From NCBI GenBank assembly GCA_016165875.1, contig JABBOT010000080.1:20036141-20100140 (forward strand): a stretch of DNA of 64,000 nucleotides, written 5' to 3'. Source of the DNA: Acanthopleura granulata (taxonomy: Eukaryota > Mollusca > Polyplacophora > Chitonida > Chitonidae). Both the position numbers and the translations under genes were made by a program. The notes under the pieces are model-generated. The model did no database searches, was not told the DNA's origin, and worked only from the letters and a program-made list of their open reading frames with translations. Positions 47,618 to 57,197 of the stretch are shown piece after piece (positions within the stretch are counted from its first letter, which is position 1; each line of letters opens with the position of its first letter).

Positions 47618-48560
47618 CGCAAATATGAACCCCGTGTTTAAAATATTGCATTATATTTTTTTCATATTTTTTTGCCCTAACCGGGTCAGTGTCTGACCTA
47701 GATTTTGACTTTTGTATACGTTAAAGCCTGAACTGTAATTTAGTCACGTATTCTCGAGGCTTCTTTGCTTATGAGGTTCGTGTCATTGAACATAGAGCGT
47801 ACATGTGTTGTAAACATGTTTGCTATCAAACTTTCAGAATTTTCTTTGCTTTAGTCTATAAATATGACTTATTATTTACGGCCACTTGAAGATTTTGCTG
47901 GAATTACTTCAGTTAGGCTTTCATGCCTTTCGACAATCGTCAGTTCGTTGTTCATATTTCTGAACATAGCTCTTCGTTAGTTTTTGTTTCGCCACTACCT
48001 ATTTTTTTTTTTTTGACACGTTGCTTTGGAACTAGTATCGCTCATTGCGCCTTTGTGTGATTACACACTTAGCATCCCAAATTACACTCTAAATGCCACG
48101 TCCGAGGGTTGAAACATACATCGACAGCTGGGCATTAATGACTCTATCGTCTATAAGTCCGTCCAGAGAAGTGTACCTAGACGGGCCGTTGGATACAAAC
48201 TATCGTATGCCGTACGTACTATCGTTCGTCTCTTGGAAGCCAGTGTCATCCTTCGACTCAAGAATTCACATGAACTGTGGATTTTGTTATTTAACTGACT
48301 CGCCTTTGAAAGCTTGATATTCCTTTAGGATTTGGACATTATCATCAGTAAGAAACTATATATTTTGTAATTATCTGTATTGTTCCTGTATATTAGCGTA
48401 ATTTGTACTGTTTGTTTATTTTGTTCATTTACATGTATTGAAATTATTCAGGCGTCTTCGTGTTTCTTTTTTGATCTTGTGTAAGGTCTATCGCTGCCTG
48501 AGAGTGGAACAAGCCATAGGTTTATCATTTTTCTCCTCAGATTACTAGTGCCGTTACGAA
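47618..48560 (+). mobile_element. probable solo LTR, copy 2 of the 38.1-kb family
   Basis: ATGAACCCCGTGTTTAAAAT, GTCTATAAATATGACTT (TATA-like, about 47,857), GGATTTGGACATTATCATCA, GTAAGAAACTATATATTTTG, GGCGTCTTCGTGTTTC, TCTATCGCTGCCTGAGAG and AGTGCCGTTACG. It is absent from block B, so it is an insertion. About 200 bp longer than copy 1 in the middle. Confidence 0.6.
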
Positions 48561-49009
48561 GCAAATTTTACGTGCACTGACAGTGGGTAAGGGTTCATGA
48601 ATTCATCAAATGCATTATGAGTAACATCTGGGAGACACAAATGCTGAGCTCAACACTCAAGGATTTTAACTTACCTCAAATAGTAGAATTTCTTAAGGGT
48701 ACTAAAAGGATCACGGGTACGTGCGTAACTTAAGACCTGCTTCCAGCTTATCTCGTGAATAGCGTGCTAGTCTACACTCTAGTGGCTCATTTGCATATTT
48801 TTCTGCATGTAATTGTCCTATTAAAACATCAGAATTTTTCTCAATGGGCTTATTGACCGCCGTCCTCTCTTTCATGCATGTCTACACCTGATTAAGACAT
48901 CAAAATTTTGCCTCCATTGGGTCATTTACAATCCACAAAGTATACAATTACACAAAACATTTATGAATAATTATGCCAAAGTATGTATTTCTTTTCGTTT
49001 AATGCCTTC

Positions 49010-49360
49010 TTGTAAAACAAGACAAGACTGCGAGCCGAACAACTTCATCCTTTCAGTTTCTCTGGTGCATATCAAATTTCACTCAATCGATGAGAAGGTG
49101 TAGCAGCTTTTTGTCCCTTGACAATTCAAACACGGCATCCTGGTAGCCCTCTGGGCGGTGTGAGCAGCTGGTGACATTCTGCTGTCCCGACATCGTCCTT
49201 TAACTTGATGAAGAAGTCCTGAGGAACAGTAGACCAGTGTGTTTCCTGGAAAAGACGGTCTAACCGTCCGTGTCACGAAATCGTAGGGCACATAATTATC
49301 ATGTAGGGACGCATGAAAATAACTTACCACGACTTACAGCAGAAACTGGTTGAACCTAAA
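49010..49360 (+). repeat. dispersed repeat R3 in block A
   Basis: ATCCTTTCAGTTTCTCTGGT, GAAGGTGTAGCAGCTTTTTG, TGTTTCCTGGAAAAGACGG, GTGTCACGAAATCGTAGGGC and ACATAATTATCAT align with 62,160-62,480. Confidence 0.8.
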
Positions 49361-49407
49361 TGTAGTGATGTTCCTTTCTGTAATCGTCTTAATTTGACAG
49401 TAAGTGT

Positions 49408-49487
49408 TTTCCGCCGTCGTAGATGTGAAATATTCTTTCACATCGACGGCGTAAAACATGCCACACATTCAAGTAAATAAATATGGC
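49408..49487 (+). mobile_element. type-1 SINE 3' remnant forming a hairpin
   Basis: CCGCCGTCGTAGATGTGAAA then TATTC is followed by TTTCACATCGACGGCGTAAA, a 16-bp stem with a 3-nt bulge at 49,414-49,453. The tail is AAGTAAATAAATA. Confidence 0.7.
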
Positions 49488-49571
49488 GTGTATATCTGTG
49501 TGCCACGAAATATATCTTGGAAGTAACTTGCTAAAGTTCAGTGGTTTATCACAGGAACAAGTTTTGTTTAC

Positions 49572-49625
49572 TCATAAAGCCGACTGCCATCGTATTAGTG
49601 AAATATTTTTGAAAATGGCGTTTAA
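49572..49625 (+). mobile_element. type-1 SINE 3' remnant shared with block B
   Basis: CATAAAGCCGACTGCCATCG then TATTAGTGAAATATTTTTGA. A related remnant is at 62,595-62,650, so it predates the block duplication. Confidence 0.6.
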
Positions 49626-49904
49626 TAATTAACAACAACCTGATAAGTAGGTAAACTGAGCCAGTACTTTTGTTGATTTAGATTTTATTCCGCGGTAGAT
49701 ATTACGTAAGCTCCGCATATTTTGTGAGTGGTGTCCCATTATTTATTACTTTCCAAAAGATGCCTTGTGATAACATGTGTCTTTTATTCATTTAATTTTA
49801 CTCTATTTAGACAAAATAAAGCGACTACCATCCAGACTGTGCAATTCTACAGTAAGGTTACTATGTATTGGCTTCAAAAGCAACGATTGGAAAATTTTAT
49901 GCCG

Positions 49905-49985
49905 GACTCAGGGGTATTTTATACGACAGCCTCTAGCATTCTGGTTGAAGGAGAGGGGAGCATTCCACCACTATCCGAAATCTGT
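49905..49985 (-). mobile_element. type-1 SINE remnant, minus strand
   Basis: GACTCAGGGGTATTTTATAC then GACAGCCTCTAGCATTCTGG TTGAAGG and CACCACTATCCG is a decayed reversed SINE body. Confidence 0.5.
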
Positions 49986-50420
49986 GAAATCACTGATACA
50001 ATATAATAGAACAGTCTCCTTACAATTGCTTTGCAGCGCCAAACTCAGTTGCAAATCGAAAACATTCTGTGAGTTGACGCCGATTGTTTATGACTCTAAA
50101 AATGATGCTTCAGCATAACCTGTATCTTTTATTCGTTTACTTTTACTCCATTTCGACCGGGCGAAACGACTGACATCGAGGATAGAATGGAAAATAACAT
50201 TGTATCCCAAACGAGGGCGCATGCACTTTGTACACATTGGAATAACCATACACTGTTGATAAATGGTTTCTTGAACTTCACAGAGATGTTGCCATCTATG
50301 CTCGATCTTCTTCAGTCAGGGTTTTCCCTCTAACAGTACATGTAACTGTTTAAGAAGTAACAACTTACATGCCCCTAACAACTTCAAACACTTACCAAAA
50401 TTAGGTCGTAACAGATGGTG

Positions 50421-50425
50421 TCTTT
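50421..50425 (+). repeat. 5-bp target duplication, left (TCTTT)
   Basis: TCTTT directly before the 5' LTR, repeated at 55,140-55,144. Five bases is the usual Ty3/gypsy integrase spacing. Confidence 0.93.
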
Positions 50426-50613
50426 TGTGGTGTTATTCTAAAAGACAATAATGTTAAGATCCTCTTCCGCATCTCACAGTTACCCATGTGTTAAGTTAGG
50501 CTTTTGACATTACCTAACAATACAGTAATGGCTGCGCCCAGAAACTACAGTTCACGTGTTCGTCTCCCTTACTTGTAGTTATTCCTGACTAACGTCCACG
50601 CCATAACACGACA
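50426..50613 (+). repeat. 5' LTR, 188 bp
   Basis: Begins TGTGGTGTTATTC and ends ACACGACA. It matches 54,952-55,139 except for A/T in GACAATAATG versus GACATTAATG and G/T near the end. It should hold the promoter and polyadenylation signals, but no canonical TATA box or AATAAA is evident. Confidence 0.97.
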
Positions 50614-50631
50614 TGGTGTCAGAAGTGGTGA
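50614..50631 (+). promoter_or_regulatory. primer-binding site, tRNA-Leu type
   Basis: TGGTGTCAGAAGTGGTGA starts directly after the 5' LTR. The TGG start pairs with a tRNA CCA end, and the following bases are the form usually assigned to a leucine tRNA primer in gypsy elements. It primes minus-strand DNA synthesis. Confidence 0.88.
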
Positions 50632-50685
50632 ATAGTTAAGAGACTGGGAAACCTTTCTGTGTGATAAAATCATCAGATAGAGACA

Positions 50686-51459
50686 TTGTGGCGAAATAAA
50701 CCGAAAACGAAAATGACCACGTTCCAGATCTCCCCACCGGACAAGTTCAACTTTACTCAACCAGAGGACTGGCCAAAATGGATTCGAAGATTTGAGCGAT
50801 TCCGGCAAGCTTCTGATTTGAAGGACAAAGAGGAAAGTAAACAGATAAGTACTCTTGTTTACTCAATGGGCGAAGAAGCAGAGGACATTCTAATATCTTT
50901 CAATTTGTCCAGTACTGACAGCGATAGTTATGACGCCGTGAAAGATCGTTTTGATAAACATTTCATTGTAAAGCGCAATGTGATATATGAAAGGGCGAAA
51001 TTTAATAGTCGAAGACAGGGGGAAAACGAAAGTATTGACTCGTTTATTACATCTCTGTTTACACTGGTCGAATACTGTGAATATGGGAGTCTCCAAGACG
51101 AAATGATTCGCAACAGAATCGTCGTTGGACTCAATGACCCAGCACTGAGTGAGAAATTGCAGCTTGACCCAGAGTTAACACTGGAAACAGCCATGAACAC
51201 TTCACGCTTGAAGGCATCTGTGAAAAAACAACAGAGCCAAATACAGAATAATTTCACACAGGACTACACTGCAAAAAGTGTTGACGCCGTACACTCCAAA
51301 AATCGCGGTGCTGTTCCGAAACGAAATTTCAACCAGTCGCGGCGTACCGAAAATTCAAAACAAAACAGATCCTGTCACGGAAAAAGTAAGGGCAGGTCCA
51401 CTGGAAAATCAAAGCATAAACAGTACTCTAGATGTGGGAAATTCTCCACATGCAAGTAA
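50686..51459 (+). pseudogene. gag: gag (capsid/nucleocapsid) of the gypsy element, frameshifted at the zinc knuckle
   Basis: This 257-codon frame makes the structural protein that packages element RNA into particles. The start may be the Met at 50,686 or, more likely, the Met at 50,713 (MTTFQISPPDKFNF). Next comes a gypsy-type capsid region (QPEDWPKWIRRFERFR, EEAEDILISF, FNSRRQGENESIDSFITSLF, LVEYCEYGSLQDEMIRNRIV, residues about 25-150). The tail is basic (KSKGRSTGKSKHKQ). The first CCHC knuckle has Tyr (residue 247) in place of its first Cys. The frame then leaves the knuckle at about 51,436-51,441, and the remaining His and Cys and the second knuckle (51,485-51,526) are in the +1 frame. A programmed +1 shift, as in Ty3, is possible. 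A site inside a conserved zinc finger makes a one-base insertion more likely. Confidence 0.88.
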
Positions 51460-53980
51460 AGACTGTCCTGCCAAAGACACTCTGTGTAATAAGTGCAATC
51501 GCCGCGGACATTTTGCTCTAATGTGCTATAGTACTACCCTAAATGCAGTAGACACACAGAACATTAGTAGCGACGCCGGCGAGGATTACAATTTCTTTGG
51601 TTCTGTACACAGTTCAACGAAAACTTCCATACCTTGGAGAGTAACTCTATCAGTTAATGACACAGACATTGACTTTAAAATAGATACCGGGGCTGATGTA
51701 ACAGTAATACCTGAGGACATCCTTAGCACTCTAAAATGCAAACCTGATTTAATGGATAGTGACAGGAAATTGTGTGGCCCAGGCCAAGCCAATCTACAGG
51801 TTATTGGGAAGTTTACAGCTACACTCAAAAAAGTGGACAAACAGGCTATGGAGACAATCTACGTTGTTAGACACCTAGCACAGCCACTGTTAGGGAGACC
51901 CGCTATTGAGAAATTGAATCTCATTGCTTGGATTCATGAAATCAGCAACAAGCAGAAATATAAGGAACAATTTCCAACTGTATTCCATGGACTGGGTAAA
52001 ATGACGGGCGAGTATAAAATTCGCCTAAGGCCAAATGCCATACCACACGCAGTGACCACACCACGTCGCATACCGCTTCCACTGTTGCCAGCGGTGAAAG
52101 AAGAATTACAACTGGGCATTATTTCACGAGTTGACACCCCGACAGAATGGTGTGCAGGCTTAGTCGTCGTGCCTAAACCGTGGGGAAAAGTGAGACTTTG
52201 CGTTGATCTCAACAAGCTGAATGAGCATGTACAGCGAGAAGTACACCAACTTCCAACTGTTGACGAGACGTTGGCAAAGCTGTCAGGTGCTAAAATATTC
52301 AGCAAACTTGACGCAAATTCAGGATTTTGGCAGTTGCCTCTATCACCTGAGTCCGCCCCATTGACCACATTTATTACACCTTTCGGGAGATTCCTTTTTA
52401 ATCGTCTTCCATTCGGAATATCGTCTGCACCGGAAGTTTACCAGAGAGAAATGGGGAAAGTTTTGGACGGTTTGCCAGGCGTATGCAGCCAGATGGACGA
52501 CGTTGTAATATACGGTCGAAACCAAGAGGAACATGATACCAGGCTAATTGCTACACTGGAGAAATTTAAAGAAACTGGTGTGACTCTGAACAAAAAATGC
52601 GAATTCTCCAAAACACAGTTATCGTTCTTGGGGCACATAATTGACGGAAATGGCGTCAGACCAGACCCGAGAAAAGTGGAGTCAATTACAGAAATGCCGC
52701 CACCCCACAACGTATCTTCTCTTCGCAGTTTTCTTGGAATGGCCAACCAACTGGGGAAATTCTCGCCAAATCTCGCCGAGAAAACCAAGCCACTACGGGA
52801 TTTGCTCAGCAAACACGCAACCTGGATATGGGGTGCACAGCAGCAATCAGCTTTTGAAGCTGTAAAACAGGAACTGTTCCAAGCTCCAGCCCTAGCACTG
52901 TACGATGCAGGGAAACCTACACGTGTGTCTGCAGACGCGTCATCTCACGGCTTAGGAGCTGTTATATCCCAACAACAAGACAATCTGGAATACCGACCTG
53001 TGGCATTCGCGTCTCGAGCTCTTACAGAGACTGAATCGCGTTACGCACAGATCGAGAAGGAGGCCCTTGGAGTCACATGGGCGTGTGAGCGATTTAGGCA
53101 ATATCTTGTTGGAAAATCGTTCGAAATCGAAACTGATCATAAGCCGTTAATAACTTTGCTAAAGAGCAAAAATATCGACAGCCTTCCACCTCGTGTACAA
53201 CGCTTTCAAACACGCTTAATGAGGTATTCATTCAAAGCCAAACATGTCCCTGGTAAACACCTCACAACACCAGACACATTGTCAAGGGCCCCTCTGAACA
53301 AAGTCCTACCAGGCGACGAGGATCGTACACTAGAAAACGACTGTCATTTATTCGTTGACAGCGTAATTGCTAGCATTCCGGCGACAGAAACGCGGATTTC
53401 ACAGATCCGGACCGAACAGGAAGTTGACACAATCTGTTCACAAGTTGCCAAATTTTGTACAAACGGAGGGCCAGCTAAACACAGCATCCCTGTAAGTGTT
53501 AGACCATACAGGCAAGTGTCCGGAGAATTAACTGTTCAAAAAGGCTTGTTATTGAAAGGAACGCGTATTGTTATACCTTCCAAACTACAGCCTGAAATCT
53601 TGAGCAAGCTCCACGATGAACATCAGGGCATAGTTAAATGTCGTAGTCGAGCTCAACAATCAGTTTGGTGGCCAGGACTCAGCTCGCAATTAGAGACTGT
53701 TGTCAAAAGCTGTGTAATATGCAGCAAAGAACAACCAAATTCACCGGAGCCACTGATCCCTACAGATCTACCAGACCGACCATGGCATACAGTAGCCACG
53801 GACATATTTGAGCTGAAATCCAACAACTACCTCCTTGTGGTGGATTATTATCCGCGCTTTGTTCAAATCGCAAAGCTCAACAGTAAGTCTGCTAAGACTG
53901 TAATCGAACACATGAAGTCCATTTTTGCAAGACATGGAATTCCCGTAGAAGTTCGCTCTGAATGTGCCATACAACTCTGA
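51432..53980 (+). pseudogene. pol: pol, protease to integrase N-half, gypsy element
   Basis: The polyprotein frame is open from 51,278, but the real pol reading starts near the gag overlap (51,432). Numbering from the Met at 51,278: second CCHC knuckle C70-C83; retropepsin DTGAD at D136, cleaving the polyprotein; reverse transcriptase about 240-450 with motif A SKLDANSGFW (D345) and the catalytic pair in QMDDVVIYG (D407, D408); RNase H about 540-640 with D553 (SADASSHG), E593/E595 (QIEKEALG) and D620 (ETDHKPL); integrase zinc-binding H779, H782, C812, C815; integrase core first Asp at D842 (ATDIFEL). All RT and RNase H catalytic residues are present. The frame ends at a TGA (53,978-53,980), after bases are lost where the second integrase Asp belongs. 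Confidence 0.95.
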
Positions 53981-54629
53981 GGAATTTCTCAATTTTGGGA
54001 AAACATATGGGTTCACGATTACTACCAGTAGTCCAAGATTTGCACAAAGTAATGGGGAGGCCGAACGAGCAGTACAGACTGTAAAAACAATGCTTCGCAA
54101 AGCAACAGACCCCTGTCTTGCTTTGTTGGCATACAGATCCACAGCACTGCGAAATGGATACAGTCCTTCAGAACTCTTAATGGGCAGGAAATGGCGCACC
54201 ACTGTACCCATTCTCCAATCACAATTAAAACCCAAGGCACCAAATCATGAAACTATCCGAAAGCGTGATGCAAAACAAAAGCCTTCTCAAGCCGAGGCCT
54301 AAAATAGACGTCATCGGGTTCAACCGCTACCATCTCTCAACGTTGGGGATAGAGTATGGCTGAAAGATCCTCTACATCACGGAAAGACAGGAACCGTCAC
54401 CGGTATTGCGCAAACACCTCGTTACTACCGTATCACTACAGACAGCGGAGACATGAGACGAAATCGGAAACATCTAACACCTATACCTATCTCTCCACAG
54501 CGTGATAATCCTGCGGATACCATGAAATGTACACCCCCAGTAGCGGAACAACCATCTCAGGCGAAATCATCTCCCGTGAAAGACTCTATTCGCGTCTCCC
54601 GCACTTTCTCAACCACCAAAACGCCTTGA
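53964..54629 (+). pseudogene. pol: pol, integrase C-half, gypsy element, shifted and with a stop
   Basis: This continues the integrase in another frame. YNSEEFLNF and TYGFTITTSSPRFAQSNGEA lead to the third acidic residue (Glu codon at 54,063), then AVQTVKTML, LALLAYRSTALRNGYSPSEL and LMGRKWRTTVP. An in-frame TAA at 54,300-54,302 interrupts it. The same frame then stays open to TGA at 54,627-54,629 and encodes a typical C-terminal beta-barrel segment (SLNVGDRVWLKD, GKTGTVTGIAQTPRYYRI) and a Pro/Ser-rich tail. The second catalytic Asp of the DDE triad is missing at the 53,955-53,972 junction, so this integrase would be inactive even if the frame were read through. Confidence 0.92.
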
Positions 54630-54940
54630 CTTGTAAATAGACTATGTATTTACTGATCCTACTTCAGAGGAGCTGAACTGTGTATTAACTTTGTTCATTG
54701 GTGTTTAAAACCGGAGGTGCAGTTAGAAAGTTATAGTATTACAGATCAACATTGACTGTTTTCATTTAAACATTTCTCAGTGACTCTTTTCAGTTGTACG
54801 ATAAACCAACAGGACACTGAAGTTAAATGTTATTTGTTTTATTAGAAACAATCCATGTTCTTTTCAGAAACCTTAATGTAGCAATTTCTTGGATACACGC
54901 AGCAAACCTGAAATCTGTTTAAAAGCATTTCATTGTTCTC
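54630..54940 (+). other. 3' untranslated region of the gypsy element
   Basis: About 310 bp between the end of pol and the polypurine tract. No further frame, and no envelope gene, was seen. Confidence 0.8.
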
Positions 54941-54951
54941 AGAAAGGGAGA
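54941..54951 (+). promoter_or_regulatory. polypurine tract
   Basis: AGAAAGGGAGA lies directly upstream of the 3' LTR. It is the RNase H-resistant primer for plus-strand synthesis. Confidence 0.9.
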
Positions 54952-55139
54952 TGTGGTGTTATTCTAAAAGACATTAATGTTAAGATCCTCTTCCGCATCT
55001 CACAGTTACCCATGTGTTAAGTTAGGCTTTTGACATTACCTAACAATACAGTAATGGCTGCGCCCAGAAACTACAGTTCACGTGTTCGTCTCCCTTACTT
55101 GTAGTTATTCCTGACTAACGTCCACGCCATAACACTACA
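54952..55139 (+). repeat. 3' LTR, 188 bp
   Basis: TGTGGTGTTATTC to ACACTACA, with two differences from the 5' LTR. The right target duplication TCTTT follows at 55,140-55,144. Confidence 0.97.
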
Positions 55140-55144
55140 TCTTT

Positions 55145-55510
55145 CGGTTCCGGAGAGTCGGACTGGTATTGATGTATTGGACAAATTTATGACACCGCCG
55201 TAATCAATCGGTACAATCACCTCCTCCACTGTGCCCGTACGCCCTCTTAAGACGAATTCGCACCAGACCCGGTTTCAACCACTAGTTTATGGTTAAACAG
55301 ACAAGAAAGTGCGACTCAATAATAGATACATCTCAAAGAATTATCGGCAGCATTGAATAGTCATCAAAGAGAGTAGGTTGGGTCGTACCATGTCACACTA
55401 TTCGTCTGATTAGATCGAAAGAGGTTTGTCTGGGAAACGATAGCTGCAATAGCAAGTATTGATCAAGGTCAATCATGGGATGTCTCCTTGTTCATTGAGT
55501 TACTTGAATT
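55145..55510 (+). repeat. dispersed repeat R1 with its longer upstream part
   Basis: GGACAAATTTATGACACCGC, CCGGTTTCAACCAC, AAAGAGAGTAGGTTGGGTCG, TACCATGTCACACTATTCGT, CTGATTAGATCG and GGTTTGTCTGGGAAAC match the reversed copy at 22.8-23.15 kb. The gypsy element inserted at its left edge or within it. Confidence 0.75.
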
Positions 55511-55554
55511 TCTCATTAAAGATATCTATCTAAGATAACCATTTTTCAGCAGTA

Positions 55555-55860
55555 TAAATGTATTCTGATGGGCACAAATTGTACCACACTTTTAGCAGAC
55601 CTTTACATGTTTTCGCATGAATACGACTATAAGCAGACGGTATTAAAGAGTATTCTTCATGAGGCTCCATCTTTCTCATTAACGGAACGGTATATTGATG
55701 ACCTGCTAGCTGTAAACAACCCTTATATAACAAAGGCTGTTAATGATATATATGCACATTCGCTGGATTTGAAGGAAACAACGATTCTCCAATGGTACCT
55801 CTTAGAAGATTTGGTACACTATTTGACTATTTTATTCATTCGCTTAGAATAGTCATAACG
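55555..55860 (+). pseudogene. reverse-transcriptase fragment, probably Penelope-like
   Basis: An open frame of 94 codons from 55,568 reads MGTNCTTLLADLYMFSHEYD, then FSLTERYIDDLLAVNN and DIYAHSLDLKETT. YIDD is the RT active-site box. The MGTNC…LLADL stretch upstream of it is a phrase I associate with RT frames of Penelope-like elements in lophotrochozoans and cnidarians. After residue 75 (LQWYLLEDLV…) the expected downstream RT sequence is lost and the frame stops at 55,850-55,852. No fingers region precedes it and no GIY-YIG endonuclease follows. It is therefore a decayed, 5'-truncated copy. The family call is by memory of motifs. The RT call itself is firmer. Confidence 0.8.
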
Positions 55861-55884
55861 TATTTCCGTCATCATTGAAAGCTG

Positions 55885-56065
55885 AGTTGACTGCTTCTCT
55901 TTGCATGAATCCTTCACAGTGTTAAATTTATATATTTTCTTATCTCTGTGTTATTTGTCATTTTTGGCAACTGGTCTTGCGAGCATTCAGCTGGAATGCC
56001 CATTTTGCGGACGGCTAGTATACGAATGTCGGTTTCCACGCCTACTAAACTGATTATCTACTAGA
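55885..56065 (+). repeat. dispersed repeat R9, copy 2
   Basis: CTTCTCTTTGCATGAATCCT, CAACTGGTCTTGCGAGCATT, TGGAATGCCCATTTTGCGGA and TGTCGGTTTCCACGCCTACT align with 41.88-42.07 kb. Confidence 0.65.
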
Positions 56066-56118
56066 AGTACAATTCCTAAGGTCACATCGTCAATATTGTT
56101 CCGCCGTCCGTTTCGAAG

Positions 56119-56145
56119 AGTATCAAACTTTGGAGGTTTGATACT
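56119..56145. other. 10-bp perfect stem-loop
   Basis: AGTATCAAAC (56,119-56,128) and GTTTGATACT (56,136-56,145), 7-nt loop. No associated gene. Confidence 0.85.
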
Positions 56146-56485
56146 TTATTACGACAATTTATAACCAGGTCCACGGCTAACAGATGTGTAGTAGTTGATA
56201 TTACCCGATATATGCATCTACACCAACAACCATGGTCCTTAGAACTTTTTACTTGATGCGTGTTTTACAATTGATAAATTACCGGAAATGTTACTAACGG
56301 GTCCTAATTTCATTAATGCTTTCCCTGTTACGTGGACATGATCAGCCTCATGTAATAAAATCATACAAGTTAAAGTGTGGGACAGATTTATTCTAGCCAT
56401 TTACCATCTTCACCTAATCGTTAGCTAAAGTACAGCTAAATGAGGGTGACAGGATTCCATCAATGCCGACATCAAACTTTAATTA
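56146..56485. other. no feature seen
   Basis: Non-coding by inspection. No repeat assigned. Confidence 0.4.
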
Positions 56486-56489
56486 TGGG

Positions 56490-56665
56490 TCATATATCTG
56501 TCCACTGGTGACACTGACAAATGACCCTCGATAGCTCAATCGGCGCTCGTTCTGGTCGACAAATGGGTCTCCCTCAATCTTCAATATATTCATCAACATA
56601 AGGCAACAGATCCATGTGACTACACGTATATGACATTTTTGGTGTGAAAGGACGAATAAATGAAT
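56490..56665 (+). repeat. dispersed repeat R2 copy
   Basis: GGTCATATATCTGTCCACTG, GTGACACTGACAAATGACCC, AGCTCAATCGGCGCTCGTTC, TGGTCGACAAATGGGTCTCC, CTCAATCTTCAATATATTCA and CATGTGACTACACGTATATG. The last part also matches 63.34-63.37 kb. Confidence 0.7.
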
Positions 56666-57009
56666 GACTGTGCTTTAACATCACGTAGGCAATATTTAAG
56701 CCAAAAGACGAATCGCCCGTGTCTAACAGAGGAGTGATGTAGCTGTTTGAATGCTGTGTGGTAACAGTGTCGAAGTTCCAACCTTTAAGCGAAAAAATGA
56801 AGGTATCTCCGGGAAAACCAACGTTTGTGCACTGTTCCGTTCAGAATTTACATTAATTCTGTGTCACCAATGACTGATTGATTGCTGATAATGCCATACC
56901 AGATAGTATGGGAGATATTGAAAATTCGTACTGGGAGTTGTCCCTGTTTCTCCAGGTCTGAAAGTTATAGCCATACTTTGTTTTATAGGTTTAACCTCTA
57001 TAGAAAATC

Positions 57010-57196
57010 CGCTGTGAGTTCAAATCCAGCTCGTGTTGGCTTCCTCTCCGGCCGTACGAGGGAAGGTCTGTCAGAAACCTGCGGATCGTCGTGGGTTTCC
57101 CCCGGGCTCTTCCCGGTTTCCTCCCACAATAATGCTGGCCACCGTCGTATAAGTGAAATATTCTTGAGTACGGGATAAAACACAAATCAAATAAAT
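57010..57196 (+). mobile_element. type-1 SINE, 5'-truncated, inserted at the edge of R6
   Basis: It starts inside the B-box region (GCTGTGAGTTCAAATCCAGC), then shows the standard body and AAAT tail. AAATC (57,005-57,009 and 57,197-57,201) flanks it. The uninterrupted R6 copy at 6.4-6.5 kb serves as the empty site. Confidence 0.93.
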
Positions 57197-57197
57197 A

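Larger units (their letters stand above)
43217..49765 (+). repeat. long related block A (partner 58,300-62,815)
   Basis: A collinear series of matches to block B covers about 6.5 kb. It starts CATTCTGCCAGAACAGTTAA then ACTAATT. It then passes through AGGCATAGGTGGT, two R1 copies, GAATAATCAACGCTGGG, the high-identity core, GACAGTGGGTAAGGGTT, AGTGGCTCATTTGCAT and R3, and ends at AGTACTTTTGTTGATTTAGA then TTTTATTCCG. It is longer than B because of insertions, including about 46,960-48,560 with an LTR-like element. No protein gene is conserved across it. Confidence 0.85.
50426..55139 (+). mobile_element. Ty3/gypsy LTR retrotransposon, complete ends, broken frames
   Basis: This 4,714-bp element has two 188-bp LTRs, a TCTTT target duplication (50,421-50,425 and 55,140-55,144), a primer-binding site right after the 5' LTR and a purine tract right before the 3' LTR. 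The internal region encodes gag with zinc knuckles, aspartic protease, reverse transcriptase, RNase H and integrase in the Ty3/gypsy order, with no envelope-like frame. The LTRs differ at only 2 of 188 positions, so insertion is recent. Size, short LTRs and the tRNA-Leu-type primer site resemble the Mag-lineage elements of bivalves such as Steamer. That placement is inference and needs a tree. Three lesions (gag frameshift, loss of bases in integrase, in-frame stop at 54,300) make this copy non-autonomous. LTR ends and primer site are intact, so supply of proteins in trans by a sister copy is conceivable. Confidence 0.97.

Noticed and set aside
49728..50118. Overlapping 92- and 113-codon ORFs before the gypsy element
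   Set aside because: Both pass through a decayed minus-strand SINE at about 49.9 kb and share no family resemblance.
54630..54940. Envelope gene downstream of pol
   Set aside because: Only about 310 bp lie between pol and the purine tract, with no open frame or signal peptide. This is a gypsy element without an envelope.
55145..55510. Second gypsy element or continuation of the LTR
   Set aside because: Similarity to the 5' LTR stops at 55,139 and a target duplication follows. The sequence beyond matches R1.
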